A DNA stretch of 37,094 bases from Streptomyces pinistramenti. GTDB lineage: Bacteria; Actinomycetota; Actinomycetes; Streptomycetales; Streptomycetaceae. The notes under the pieces are model-generated. The model searched no databases, had not been told where the DNA came from, and was given only the letters and a program-made list of their open reading frames with translations. Position numbers and translations under genes: made by a program. The stretch is taken from positions 1 to 37,094 of the forward strand of contig NZ_JAJCXB010000064.1 in assembly GCF_020564935.1 (NCBI RefSeq), read 5' to 3'. Numbering within the stretch: the stretch's first letter is position 1; the number at the start of each line of letters is the position of its first letter. This document shows positions 7,030 to 15,518 of this stretch, one piece after another.

Positions 7030-7911
7030 GGACCACCCCCGCAACCGCGGGGCCCACCGACGGATCGCGTGCTCGCTGAGGAATGGGGCGGGAACACCCC
7101 CGCACCCGCGGGGCCCACGGCGTGGTGGGGGTTGACGGCGACGTAGCCGAAGGAACACCCCCGCACCCGCGGGGCCCACGCCGAGCTGATGGCCAAGTCC
7201 GTGCCCGGCGTCGGAACACCCCCGCACCCGCGGGGCCCACGATCGTCAACGGCCTTCTGTCGAAGAATCTGGGGGAACACCCCCGCACCCGCGGGGCCCA
7301 CACTCCCCACCCAGCATGTCAACAATCCATTTTGGGAACACCCCCGCACCCGCGGGGCCCACCTCGACCGGCTGAAGAGGTGCGGGGCGTCCGTCGGAAC
7401 ACCCCCGCACCCGCGGGGCCCACTTCGTGGTCGCCGGGGGCGAGATCAGGGTGGGCGGAACACCCCCGCACCCGCGGGGCCCACTCGAAGCGCCTTTCCA
7501 GCTGGTCGACACCTGGAGGAACACCCCCGCACCCGCGGGGCCCACCTTCGGCCCCATCGTCCGGGTTTCCGGCTGCCAGGAACACCCCCGCACCCGCGGG
7601 GCCCACCTCGCTGAAACGCTGAGTCAAACTGGAGACCAGGGAACACCCCCGCACCCGCGGGGCCCACTTCAACCAACAGCAGGTGGTGGAGCAGTCGCAG
7701 GGAACACCCCCGCACCCGCGGGGCCCACGTAGGGCCTGCGATCGAGGTGGTGGATCCAGCGGGAACACCCCCGCACCCGCGGGGCCCACGGGCCTGCACC
7801 CCAGCGTCCTGGCCTCCCTGGTGGAACACCCCCGCACCCGCGGGGCCCACATGAGCTGAGCACGACGGCCGTCAGCCGCGGTCGGAACACCCCCGCACCC
7901 GCGGGGCCCAC
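7030..7911 (-). CRISPR. CRISPR array 2, type I-E (15 repeats, 14 spacers of 33 nt)
   Basis: Repeats start at 7030, 7091, 7152, 7213, 7274, 7335, 7396, 7457, 7518, 7579, 7640, 7701, 7762, 7823 and 7884, a strict 61-nt period. On the minus strand the repeat is GTGGG, stem CCCCGC/GCGGGG with loop GGGT, and handle GTGTTCC. The 5' GTGGG (not GTCGG) marks this array. The leader-distal repeat at 7030 has the older handle GTGGTCC and a loop change; the other 14 are identical. The leader is on the right (7912), about 0.7 kb from the oppositely oriented cas3, so array and cas operon diverge. Uniform repeats suggest recent, active acquisition. Confidence 0.98.
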
Positions 7912-7966
7912 CCTTCTTGACCAGCGACTCTACTCGTGCTCTGCACCGGTTTTCTTTAGTTGCACA
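7912..7966 (-). promoter_or_regulatory. Leader of CRISPR array 2
   Basis: On the minus strand this holds GTGCAACTAAAGAAAACCGG and then, against the first repeat, GGTCAAGAAGG. Both blocks are shared with arrays 1 and 3 at the same spacing. TAGAGT, 15 nt before the repeat, is a possible -10 element for the pre-crRNA; no clear -35 is seen. Confidence 0.7.
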
Positions 7967-8273
7967 GTGGCTCCTCCTCGATGGGATGGGCTCCGTTCTC
8001 GGCGGTTGCACTTCGTCGCGTCGCGTCGGCGATGTCACGTGCCCCGCAGGCTGAGGACACAGCGGCACTGATGTCCTCCAGCACTCTCAACAGGTGCGCC
8101 GACGGTACCGGGTCGTGGCTTCCGGCTTCCAGGGTGGCGACTTGGGCCCGGTAGTCGGCCCGTCGTTGGAAGCAGAGCAGACAGGGGTATGCCGAACGGC
8201 CCCTCGTCGCCGGTGGTTTGGTCTACAGCGGGGCGGGACACTCCGTGAAGGCAAGGCCATCGTGCTGGACCAT
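7956..8273 (-). pseudogene. Possible broken gene running into the array 2 leader
   Basis: Read from ATG 8273, a 106-codon frame has an in-frame TAG at 8224-8226. After it the sequence looks protein-like: a CxxC pair (YPCLLCFQRRADYRAQ), then a helical stretch (LLRVLEDISAAVSSACGARD). The frame stops at TAA 7956-7958, inside the conserved leader block. Codon use after the TAG is biased as in real genes, but there is no start codon downstream of the TAG before the helix. I do not recognise the family. The alternative is chance openness in GC-rich DNA. Confidence 0.3.
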
Positions 8274-8362
8274 GCGCCGACAGGAGACGAAGCAGCCGGG
8301 ATGGTCGGGGACGGCCGGGACGGTCGGGGCGTATCCGGGGTGGCCGTGTCGTTGCCGTGCCA

Positions 8363-8462
8363 GGAACACCCCCTCTCCGAGCGGGTGATGCGTCTGCGCG
8401 ACCTCCGGGTTGTTCCGGGCAGAACGGGCGCAACTCGCCGCCCTCGCGCCTGCGGAGCCGAC
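8363..8462. repeat. Two possible decayed CRISPR repeats between array 2 and cas3
   Basis: Positions 8363-8373 match the first 11 bases of the local repeat (GGAACACCCCC) and then diverge. Positions 8441-8462 match its last 22 bases with about 4 changes, ending GGAGCCGAC. The starts are 72 nt apart rather than 61, so the spacing is not regular. They may be remnants of an older array; G/C-rich coincidence cannot be excluded. Confidence 0.25.
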
Positions 8463-8553
8463 ATGTCCTGCTGCTCACCTGCCTTGGCCGGCCCGGCCCG
8501 CGCCCCCACCCGTGCCTCACCCCTCATTCCCCTTGAGGCATATTTGCGGTCCC

Positions 8554-8567
8554 TTCTCGTGCGAGAA
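8554..8567. promoter_or_regulatory. Dyad TTCTCG-TG-CGAGAA in the cas promoter region
   Basis: A perfect 14-bp palindromic site in the A/T-richer segment 8538-8595, about 117 bp upstream of the chosen cas3 start. It is the best operator candidate for the cas operon. CATAAA just downstream could be a -10 element. No regulator can be named. Confidence 0.4.
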
Positions 8568-8683
8568 ATTCCATAAAGATGCAAAAACGAACAGAGTTGA
8601 CGGGAATCCGAGCGTTGTCAGTGCCCGCCCCTATGCTCCGGAACCAGTTGGCGAGAAGCAGGGGAACGGGCACAGGGGGCGTC

Positions 8684-11600
8684 ATGAGTGAAGGTCAATT
8701 ACCGCACGGCGGAAGGCGTGGCGTCGCCGATCCGCTCGGTGTGCTGTGGGGCAAGTCCGAGGAGAAAGCCGGCGGGAAGATGAACCTGCTGCTGTCGCAT
8801 CTGCTGGACACGGCGGCGGTGGCGGAGCGGATTTGGGACGGGTTTCTCGCTCCGTCCACTCGGAGGGTGCTGGAAGGGATCGCCGGAGGGGGAGGCAAGG
8901 GGAGGCGCCTTTTCGCGTGGTTGTGCGGTGTGCACGACTGCGGGAAAGCGACACCCGCGTTTCAGCGCATGTGGCCGAAGGGCGCGGAGGCGGTGCGGGC
9001 GGCGGGCCTCGGGTGGCACGAACCCACTGTGGCGCACTGCAAGTGGCGGCACGACCGGGCGGGTGCGTACGTGCTGCGGGCAGTTCTGCCGGAGGCCGGA
9101 TGGTGTGAGGAGCAGGTGGACTGGGTGTGGCCGCTGGTGGCAGGGCACCACGGGGCGTTCCCGGACCTGGCTGCCACGTACCCGGACAGGAAGGGGCGTG
9201 GGCAGTTGGCCGGCGGTCCTGCCTGGGCGGAGGCCCGGTCGTCGTTGGTGGAGCGGTTCACCATGGAGCTCGGATTCGGCGGTCTGGCGGAGGTCGAGCC
9301 GGTGGGCGTGCCGTCGCGGGCGGCGCAGCTCCATGTGAGCGGCCTGATCGTGATGGCGGACTGGATCGCCAGTGACGAGCGGCACTTCCCGGGGATCGAC
9401 CGGCTGGCGGACGTGAGCATCGCACGCGCGCGGACGCGGGCGGGGGAGGCGTGGCAGCGGCTTGGGCTGCGAGGTGGCTGGGGGCGCCTCGCCGAGCCGG
9501 GGCCGGAGGCGTTCAGGGACAGGTTCGGGCATGCTCCGCGTGCTGCACAGACGCTGGTCATGGACGCGGCGCGGCGTATGGCGGCGCCCGGACTCCTGTT
9601 GGTCGAGGCGCCGATGGGGGAGGGCAAGACCAAAGCGGCGCTGATGGCGGCGGAGATCCTGGCGTCCCGGTTCGGCGCGGACGGCGTGTTCGTGGGGATG
9701 CCGACACAGGCCACCAGCGACCCGATGTTCGGGCAGGTGAGGAAGTGGGCCGGGGCTGTTGACGAGGAACTCGCCTCGCAGGTCGCGCTGTTGCACGGAA
9801 AGCGGATGTTCAACAAGGAGTGGCGCGAGCTGTTGGAGGGGGGCGGACAGGACCCCGAGGCTCCGTTCGGCGGGGTGGACGAGTACGGGGAATGTGCGGA
9901 CGACGAGCTGTACGGAGACGGGGTCGCCGCTCTGTACGGCGGGGTCGCGCGGCCGGTGTCCCGTGGACCCGCCGAGTGGTTCCTGGGCGCCAAGCGAGGG
10001 CTGCTCTGTCCGTTCGTGGTGGGGACGATCGACCAGTTGCTCTTCTCGGCGACCCGGACCAAGCACGTGATGCTGCGCATGGCCGGACTGGCGGGCAAGG
10101 TCGTGGTGCTGGACGAGGTGCACGCGGCGGACGTCTACATGTCCCAGTTCCTGGTGGAGGGGTTGCGTTGGTTGGGGCAGGCCGGGGTTCCGGTGGTGCT
10201 GCTGTCCGCGACGCTGCCTCCCCGGCAGCGGCGTGAGCTGATCGACGCGTATCTGGCCGGCGCCTCCTCGCGCGAGGAGTTCGCGGCAGGAGACCTTCCC
10301 GCCCCCGAGGGCTACCCCTCGGTGACGTCGGTGTGGGTGGCGCCGGACGGATCCGGGCCCCGTTGCCGTACCGACGCGTGCGAGGGCTGGCGCGCGGATC
10401 TGCACGTCGCCCTCGACCTCATGCCGGAGGCGGTTCCCGGCCGGCGGGCGAAGAGGGAACTCGTCCAGCAGGCACAGGAGAGGGCTGATGCATCGGTCGT
10501 CACCCGCTTGCGTACCGAGCTGGCGGCGGGCGGGTGCGCGCTGGTCATCCGCAATACGGTGCACCGCGCGCAGACCCTCTACAGCGCGTTGCGCGAGGAG
10601 TTCGGCGACGACGTGCTGTTGCTGCACGGGCGGATCGCCGTGGGAGCGCGGGCGGACCGCACCGAGCGGTGCCTGCGGCTGCTGGGCTCGCCGGGGGAGA
10701 AGGAGGCGGGACAACGGCCGGAGCGGCTGATCGTCGTCGCGACACAGCTCGCGGAGCAGTCCTTCGACGTCGACGCCGATCTGCTCATCACGGATCTCGC
10801 CCCGATCGACCTCCTGCTTCAGCGGATCGGGCGGCTGCACCGCCACCACGGCGTCGAGCGGCCGGACGCGCTGCGCCTCCCCCGCGTGGTGATCACCGGC
10901 TTCTCCGGCGTGCGCGGAGGCACGGGGGAGGACGGCGCGGGTGCGCATCCCGCGGCCCTCGGAGGAGCTGCACCCCGGTTCCTCGGCGCGTCCGAGTTCA
11001 TCTACGGGCGGCATCTGCTGCTCCGCACTGCCGCATTGGTGTTCAAGGACCGGGAAAGAAAAGGGGGTTGGGCAGTTCCCGGCCAGGTTCCCGGACTCGT
11101 CGCGGCGGGCTACGGGAGCGTCGATGAGGCAGTTCCCGAGGCGTGGCGCGAGGACGCGGAAGCGGCTCGGCTGGACCGGGAAAAGGAACAGCGTGAGCGG
11201 GCCGACAAGGCCGCCGGCTATCTCCTCACCCGGCGCGGCGACAAGGAAGGGGCCACCCTCGCCGGGCTGCACTATGCGTCGGTGCCCGGCGGGGGCAGGG
11301 ACGCCGATCTGGACGCGGTGGTGCGTGATGGTGAGGCCGGGGCGGAGGTTGTCCTCGTCGTCCATGACGGGCTCACGTACCGGACCTTGACCGGCCGGGC
11401 GCTGACCGTCAACGGCGATGTGTCCGACGGACTGCTGGACGAAGTGCTGGGCGGCACGGTGCGGCTGCCTGCCGGCTGTGCGGCGGAGGCGAACCGGCAA
11501 CTGACCCCGTTGCCCGGCTGGCTCGGTCACCCGAGGCTGCGGTACAGCCCGGCCCTCGTCCTCGATGCGAGCGGCGGCGCCGTACTCGGGGATCACCGGC

Positions 11601-11719
11601 TGCACTACGACGACGAGAAGGGCCTCTCGGTGACGTACGCGGACACCGGGGCCGGCCCGGAAGGGAGTGGTGCGCGGGCGGTGCGTACGGATGCCCGCAC
11701 CGCCTGCCGCCCCCGCTGA
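8684..11719 (+). CDS. cas3: CRISPR-associated helicase/nuclease Cas3 (type I-E)
   Basis: Cas3 is recruited by target-bound Cascade, nicks the displaced strand with its HD nuclease and degrades DNA as a 3'-5' SF2 helicase. At 1011 aa it is full length. HD-domain residues include H39 (SHLLD), H84-D85 (VHDCGK), H123 (WRHDRAG), H155-H156 (AGHHG) and D226 (MADW). Helicase motifs are Walker A APMGEGKTK (309-317), DEVH (477-480), SAT (508-510), and motif V-VI AEQSFDVDADLL through QRIGRLHRH (713-721). The C-terminal accessory domain follows. ATG 8684 is chosen for AGGGGG just upstream; an in-frame ATG at 8579 lacks a ribosome-binding site. It heads the cas cluster, with 162 bp before cas8e, so cas8e may also have its own promoter. 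Confidence 0.97.
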   Translation: MSEGQLPHGGRRGVADPLGVLWGKSEEKAGGKMNLLLSHLLDTAAVAERIWDGFLAPSTRRVLEGIAGGGGKGRRLFAWLCGVHDCGKATPAFQRMWPKGAEAVRAAGLGWHEPTVAHCKWRHDRAGAYVLRAVLPEAGWCEEQVDWVWPLVAGHHGAFPDLAATYPDRKGRGQLAGGPAWAEARSSLVERFTMELGFGGLAEVEPVGVPSRAAQLHVSGLIVMADWIASDERHFPGIDRLADVSIARARTRAGEAWQRLGLRGGWGRLAEPGPEAFRDRFGHAPRAAQTLVMDAARRMAAPGLLLVEAPMGEGKTKAALMAAEILASRFGADGVFVGMPTQATSDPMFGQVRKWAGAVDEELASQVALLHGKRMFNKEWRELLEGGGQDPEAPFGGVDEYGECADDELYGDGVAALYGGVARPVSRGPAEWFLGAKRGLLCPFVVGTIDQLLFSATRTKHVMLRMAGLAGKVVVLDEVHAADVYMSQFLVEGLRWLGQAGVPVVLLSATLPPRQRRELIDAYLAGASSREEFAAGDLPAPEGYPSVTSVWVAPDGSGPRCRTDACEGWRADLHVALDLMPEAVPGRRAKRELVQQAQERADASVVTRLRTELAAGGCALVIRNTVHRAQTLYSALREEFGDDVLLLHGRIAVGARADRTERCLRLLGSPGEKEAGQRPERLIVVATQLAEQSFDVDADLLITDLAPIDLLLQRIGRLHRHHGVERPDALRLPRVVITGFSGVRGGTGEDGAGAHPAALGGAAPRFLGASEFIYGRHLLLRTAALVFKDRERKGGWAVPGQVPGLVAAGYGSVDEAVPEAWREDAEAARLDREKEQRERADKAAGYLLTRRGDKEGATLAGLHYASVPGGGRDADLDAVVRDGEAGAEVVLVVHDGLTYRTLTGRALTVNGDVSDGLLDEVLGGTVRLPAGCAAEANRQLTPLPGWLGHPRLRYSPALVLDASGGAVLGDHRLHYDDEKGLSVTYADTGAGPEGSGARAVRTDARTACRPR

Positions 11720-11881
11720 TGCGGGGCCGTCGCGTCCGGAAGACGCAAAAGTGGAACATCCCGTGGGCTGGAAGGCCGGGTGCGGGGACGGCTGAAATCT
11801 TCTCATCCGTCCGAGGCGGGGGAGAGGGTGTGCGCCACGCTGCTCTCGCGTCGCAAGACGAAAACTTGGGGGGAAACCGAG

Positions 11882-13603
11882 TTGTTCAATCTGCTGGACG
11901 AACCATGGCTTCAGGCAAGCCCGTTGGGCGAAGCGGAGCAGCCTGATGCGCAAGACGCCGGAGCCCCGCTGGAAGTCGGTCTGCGTCGGCTGATCATGGA
12001 CGCGGACCGCTTCCGGGATCTCGTGGTGGACCTGCCCACGCAGAAGCCTGCGCTTTTCCGTCAACTGCTGCTCCCCCTGGTCGTGGACGCCCTCGGGTCG
12101 CCAAGGGACGCGACCGAGTGGACGCGGATGTTCCGGGCCGGTGCCTTCACGGAGAAGCAGCGGGAGAAGCTGGCCGCATACCTGGACGCGCACCACCACC
12201 TCTTCGGGCTCTTCGACCCGGTGGCCCCCTTTGCGCAGGTGAGTGGGTTACGCACGGCGAAAGACGAGACCAAGGGCTCGGCATTGCTGGTGGCCACCGC
12301 CGCCACGGGTAACAACGTTCCCCTGTTTTCCTCCCGCACCGAGGGCGATCCGCTGGAGCTGACCCCGGCGCAGGCCGCTCGCTGGCTGCTGCACACCCAC
12401 TGCTGGGACACCGCCGCCATCAAGACGGGTGTCGTCGGCGATCCGCGGGCGAAGTCCGGCAAGACCACCGGAAACCCCGTCGGCCCGCTGGGGCAGCTCG
12501 GCGTCACCATGCCCATCGGACGCACCCTCTACGAGACGCTGCTGCTGAACATCCCTTACGGGCGGGTGCCGTTGTCGGACGACCTGCCGCAGTGGCGCCG
12601 TCGCGCCCTGGACGGACGGGTCGAGGAGACCCTCTCCTGCGCCACGCCGGCCTGGCAGTCCCGGCCCGCCCGGGGGCTGCTCGACATCTGGACCTGGCAG
12701 TCGCGTCGTATGCGTCTCCTCCCCGAGGAGGGCCCCGCCGGGGTGCACGTCACCCGGGTCGTGGTCGCCGCCGGTGACCGGCTCGATCTCAGCCCCGACG
12801 TGGAGCCGCACACGGCGTGGGTCATCGAGCGGCCTTCCGCCCGCGCCGCGAAGTCCGCACGGGGCGCGCCCGCACCCGCCGTGCGCCCCCGAAGGCACCA
12901 GCCGGGGCGAGCCGCCTGGCGTGGCCTCGGAGCCCTGCTGGCCGTCAACTCCGCAGACCGGAAGCGTGAGGCAACGGCCACCCGCAACGGCTTCCAGAGC
13001 AGCGTCGTGATCGGGCGGCTCAGTGAGATGTGCCGGCAGCTGCCGCAGGCGTATCCGCTCCAGGTCGAGCTCACCGGCATCGCCTACGGCAACCAGTCGG
13101 CCGTCATCGAGGACGTCTACTTCGACGAGATCCCGCTGCCGGTCACCGCGCTGGACCCGGAAGGCATCGTCTACGGCGCGCTGCTGGAGGCCGTGGACCA
13201 GGCGGAGAGCCTCGCCGCTGCCGTCAACCACCTCTCCGGCGACCTCCGTCGGGCCGCCGGCACCGAACCGATCCCCTGGGACAAGGGGCAGCGCCCCGGC
13301 GACACCCTCCTGCACACACTCGACCCGGTGGTGCGGCGCCTCCTGGCGGGCCTGCGTGCCGCCGGTGACGACTTCGAGCTGTCCGAACGCGGTCTGGAAG
13401 CGTGGGAGCGCAAGGCCGAGCAGGCGACCTGGCGGGTGGCGGAACAGGTCTTCTCCGCCGCCGCGCCCCCGCTGTTCACCGGTCGCCGCGTGGTCAAGGA
13501 CGGCAAGGAACACGTCTACCGCCTCAACACCGCCGAGCGCGCCTTCCGCGGCCGCCTGGACGCGGTCCTCCACCGGCGCGCCGCCGCCCGCAGAACGAGC
13601 TGA
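11882..13603 (+). CDS. cas8e: Cascade large subunit Cas8e (Cse1/CasA)
   Basis: Cas8e is the large subunit of type I-E Cascade. It reads the PAM and bridges to Cas3. The protein is 573 aa from TTG 11882, which gives the family-typical beginning FNLLDEPWL (compare NLLIDNWIPV in E. coli CasA) with a G-run 8 nt upstream. GTG starts at 11828 and 11780 lie in frame but would add unsupported residues. An early block LFGLFDPVAPFAQV matches the conserved MFYLNHAEHPFMQT region. ARGLLDIWTWQSRRMRLLP corresponds to the GLFWQPAHIEL segment. RNGFQSSVVIGRLSEMC and the C-terminal four-helix bundle region follow. Overall identity to E. coli appears low, as usual for Cas8e. cse2 follows after 98 bp. Confidence 0.92.
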   Translation: MFNLLDEPWLQASPLGEAEQPDAQDAGAPLEVGLRRLIMDADRFRDLVVDLPTQKPALFRQLLLPLVVDALGSPRDATEWTRMFRAGAFTEKQREKLAAYLDAHHHLFGLFDPVAPFAQVSGLRTAKDETKGSALLVATAATGNNVPLFSSRTEGDPLELTPAQAARWLLHTHCWDTAAIKTGVVGDPRAKSGKTTGNPVGPLGQLGVTMPIGRTLYETLLLNIPYGRVPLSDDLPQWRRRALDGRVEETLSCATPAWQSRPARGLLDIWTWQSRRMRLLPEEGPAGVHVTRVVVAAGDRLDLSPDVEPHTAWVIERPSARAAKSARGAPAPAVRPRRHQPGRAAWRGLGALLAVNSADRKREATATRNGFQSSVVIGRLSEMCRQLPQAYPLQVELTGIAYGNQSAVIEDVYFDEIPLPVTALDPEGIVYGALLEAVDQAESLAAAVNHLSGDLRRAAGTEPIPWDKGQRPGDTLLHTLDPVVRRLLAGLRAAGDDFELSERGLEAWERKAEQATWRVAEQVFSAAAPPLFTGRRVVKDGKEHVYRLNTAERAFRGRLDAVLHRRAAARRTS

Positions 13604-13701
13604 GCGGGACTCGTCCGGAACCCGGCGGCCCCGCACGGGCCCGCCTCCCCCGCCTGCACCCTGTACGCCTTCCCTGCCGCATCCCATCGAAGGGGGACGC
13701 C

Positions 13702-14316
13702 GTGTCCACCACCCCGCAGCCCCGCCCCGCCGAATCCACCGGACCGCGCCGCTACTGGAACCGGTACGTGAACAGCCAGGGCGACTGGCGCACCGACCCT
13801 GCCACGGGGGCGCCGATGCGGCCCCCGGGGGAGGACCTGGCCGGTTTGCGGGCCGGGTTGGGGAATGCGGCCTTCACGGTCCCCGGACTCTGGCCCTTCT
13901 ACACCACCGAGACCGACGGGCAGGTCACGTACGAGCTGGTGGCCGAGCATGCGGCCCTGTCGCTCTACGGCCTGCACCAGCAGAGTCAGAGCCTGCCCAT
14001 GCACAAGCAGGGTGCCGGCGCGGGCAGGGCACTGCGCGCGCTCCACGAGCGGTACGGCGAGGAGGCGGTGGACCGACGGGTCGCCGCCGCCGTCCACACC
14101 ACGTCCGTCTCCGCGCTGGTGCACCGGCTGCGCGGACTGGTCACCCAACTCCGTTCCGTGCAGCAGCCGCTGGACTATGACCGGCTGCTGCGGGACATCC
14201 GGCGCTGGCACTTCCCCGACGACCGCTCGCGGGTCCGCCGCGAGTGGGGGCTCGCCTACCACTCCTGGGGCGCGCAGCCCGGCGCCGCCGGACCGGCCGC
14301 CGCCCAGCGCCCCTGA
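13702..14316 (+). CDS. cse2: Cascade small subunit Cse2 (Cas11e/CasB)
   Basis: Two Cse2 copies form the belly of type I-E Cascade and stabilise the R-loop. The product is 204 aa from GTG 13702, preceded by AGGGGGA. The frame is open 300 bp further upstream inside cas8e, but that part is a shadow. Family signals are YWNRYVNSQGDW at the N-terminus, LRAGLG (about 50), PFYTTE (about 70), a long helical middle, LVTQLRSVQQPLDYDRLLRDI (about 147-170), and the closing block WHFPDDRSRVRREWGLAYH. Basic residues in these helices contact nucleic acid in known structures. The last 15 residues are a Pro/Ala-rich tail. It lies between cas8e and cas7e in the canonical order. Confidence 0.93.
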   Translation: MSTTPQPRPAESTGPRRYWNRYVNSQGDWRTDPATGAPMRPPGEDLAGLRAGLGNAAFTVPGLWPFYTTETDGQVTYELVAEHAALSLYGLHQQSQSLPMHKQGAGAGRALRALHERYGEEAVDRRVAAAVHTTSVSALVHRLRGLVTQLRSVQQPLDYDRLLRDIRRWHFPDDRSRVRREWGLAYHSWGAQPGAAGPAAAQRP

Positions 14317-14366
14317 CGACCCATACCCCACCCACCGACCGATCCGATCCACCGGAGGACGGCCAC

Positions 14367-15518
14367 ATGGCGCTTCCCGCGTCCCACTGCTACATCGACA
14401 TCCACATCCTCCAGACCGTCCCGCCGGCCAACCTCAACCGGGACGACCAGGGCAACCCCAAGGAGGCGTACTTCGGCGGGGTACGCCGCTCCCGGGTGTC
14501 CTCACAGGCGTGGAAGCGCGCCACTCGTACGCACTTCGCCGAGCGGATCTCCCCGCAGGACCTGGCGACCCGCACCCGCCGCATCGGCGCGGCGCTCACC
14601 GAGCGGATCACCGACGGCACCGACACGGACGCCGGGACCGGTGCCCGACTGGCGGGTGCCCTGCTGGCGCAGCTGAAGATCAGCGCAGGCAAGAAGGACG
14701 GCGACACCGCCTACCTCTTCTTCTACGGCCGACGGCAGTTGGACGCCGTGGCGGCCCTGGTCCGGGACCGGCTGGACGAACTCTCCGGGATGGATGACAC
14801 CGAACTCGCCGATGCAGTCGCAGAGTTGCCCGTGCGGGAGAAGTTCAGCACCGGCCACCCCATGGATGTGGCGCTCTTCGGCCGCATGGTCGCGGACATC
14901 CCCGCCCTGAACGTCGACGCCGCCACGCAGGTCGCCCACGCCCTTTCGACCCATGCGGTGGAGCTGGAGTTCGACTACTTCACCGCGGTCGACGACGAGC
15001 AGACCGATGAGGAGACCGGCGCCGGCATGATCGGCACCATCGGCTTCAACTCGGCCACCCTCTACCGCTATGCGTCCGTGGGACTCCACCAGCTCCTGCA
15101 CAATCTCACCGACGAGGCGGCGGCCGTCACCGCGGTCGAGGAGTTCGTGACCTCCTTCGCCCGTTCCATGCCCACCGGTTACGCGAACTCCTTCGCGCAC
15201 CGCACCCTGCCCAGCCTGGTCGCCGTCGTCGTCCGCACCGACCAGCCCGTCAACCTCGTCTCCGCCTTCGAGGAGCCGGTCCACGCCGCCTCGGGCATCG
15301 CAGCGGCTTCCGCCCGCAAGCTGGCGGACGAGCACGCCAAGGGCATCCGCAACTGGGGCGGGACACCGGCCTTCACCGCCCTGTGCCACACCTTCGCCGA
15401 ACCGGGCGGCACCGCAGATCTGCTGACGGACGCCTTCGGCGAGCCAGTTGCCTTCCCGCAGCTCGTGAGCGCCCTCCGCGCGCACCTCACGGACACCCTC
15501 CAGCAGGCAGTCCGATGA
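14367..15518 (+). CDS. cas7e: Cascade backbone subunit Cas7e (Cse4/CasC)
   Basis: Six copies of Cas7e polymerise along the crRNA spacer to form the Cascade backbone. The product is 383 aa from ATG 14367, with GGAGG 8 nt upstream. The N-terminal RRM-like strand YIDIHILQTVPPANLNRD and the motif AYFGGVRRSRVSSQAWKR (about 34-51) are diagnostic. REKFSTGHPMDVALFGRM (about 155-172) and NVDAATQVAHALSTHAVE follow. MIGTIGFNSATLYRYASV is the conserved late block, and TGYANSFAHRTLPSLV the thumb-proximal segment. The stop overlaps the cas5e start as ATGA, so the two are translationally coupled. Confidence 0.96.
   Translation: MALPASHCYIDIHILQTVPPANLNRDDQGNPKEAYFGGVRRSRVSSQAWKRATRTHFAERISPQDLATRTRRIGAALTERITDGTDTDAGTGARLAGALLAQLKISAGKKDGDTAYLFFYGRRQLDAVAALVRDRLDELSGMDDTELADAVAELPVREKFSTGHPMDVALFGRMVADIPALNVDAATQVAHALSTHAVELEFDYFTAVDDEQTDEETGAGMIGTIGFNSATLYRYASVGLHQLLHNLTDEAAAVTAVEEFVTSFARSMPTGYANSFAHRTLPSLVAVVVRTDQPVNLVSAFEEPVHAASGIAAASARKLADEHAKGIRNWGGTPAFTALCHTFAEPGGTADLLTDAFGEPVAFPQLVSALRAHLTDTLQQAVR

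Noticed and set aside
7083..8068. Several long frames across array 2 on both strands with repeating HPRTRGAH-like peptides
   Set aside because: The 61-nt period is not a multiple of three, so each frame cycles through the repeat. These are CRISPR artefacts, not repeat proteins.
8401..8440. GTTC-N6-GAAC near 8410 as a LexA (SOS) box before cas3
   Set aside because: The half-sites are in the opposite order to the actinobacterial GAAC-N4-GTTC consensus and the spacing is different.
8094..8576. A 160-aa plus-strand frame between array 2 and cas3, possibly an extra cas gene
   Set aside because: No ribosome-binding site and no domain. The better coding signal in part of this region is on the minus strand and is broken.
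8699..12199. An 1166-aa open frame antisense to cas3
   Set aside because: High G/C at third positions of cas3 makes the opposite strand open. There are no family motifs, while cas3 motifs are unmistakable.
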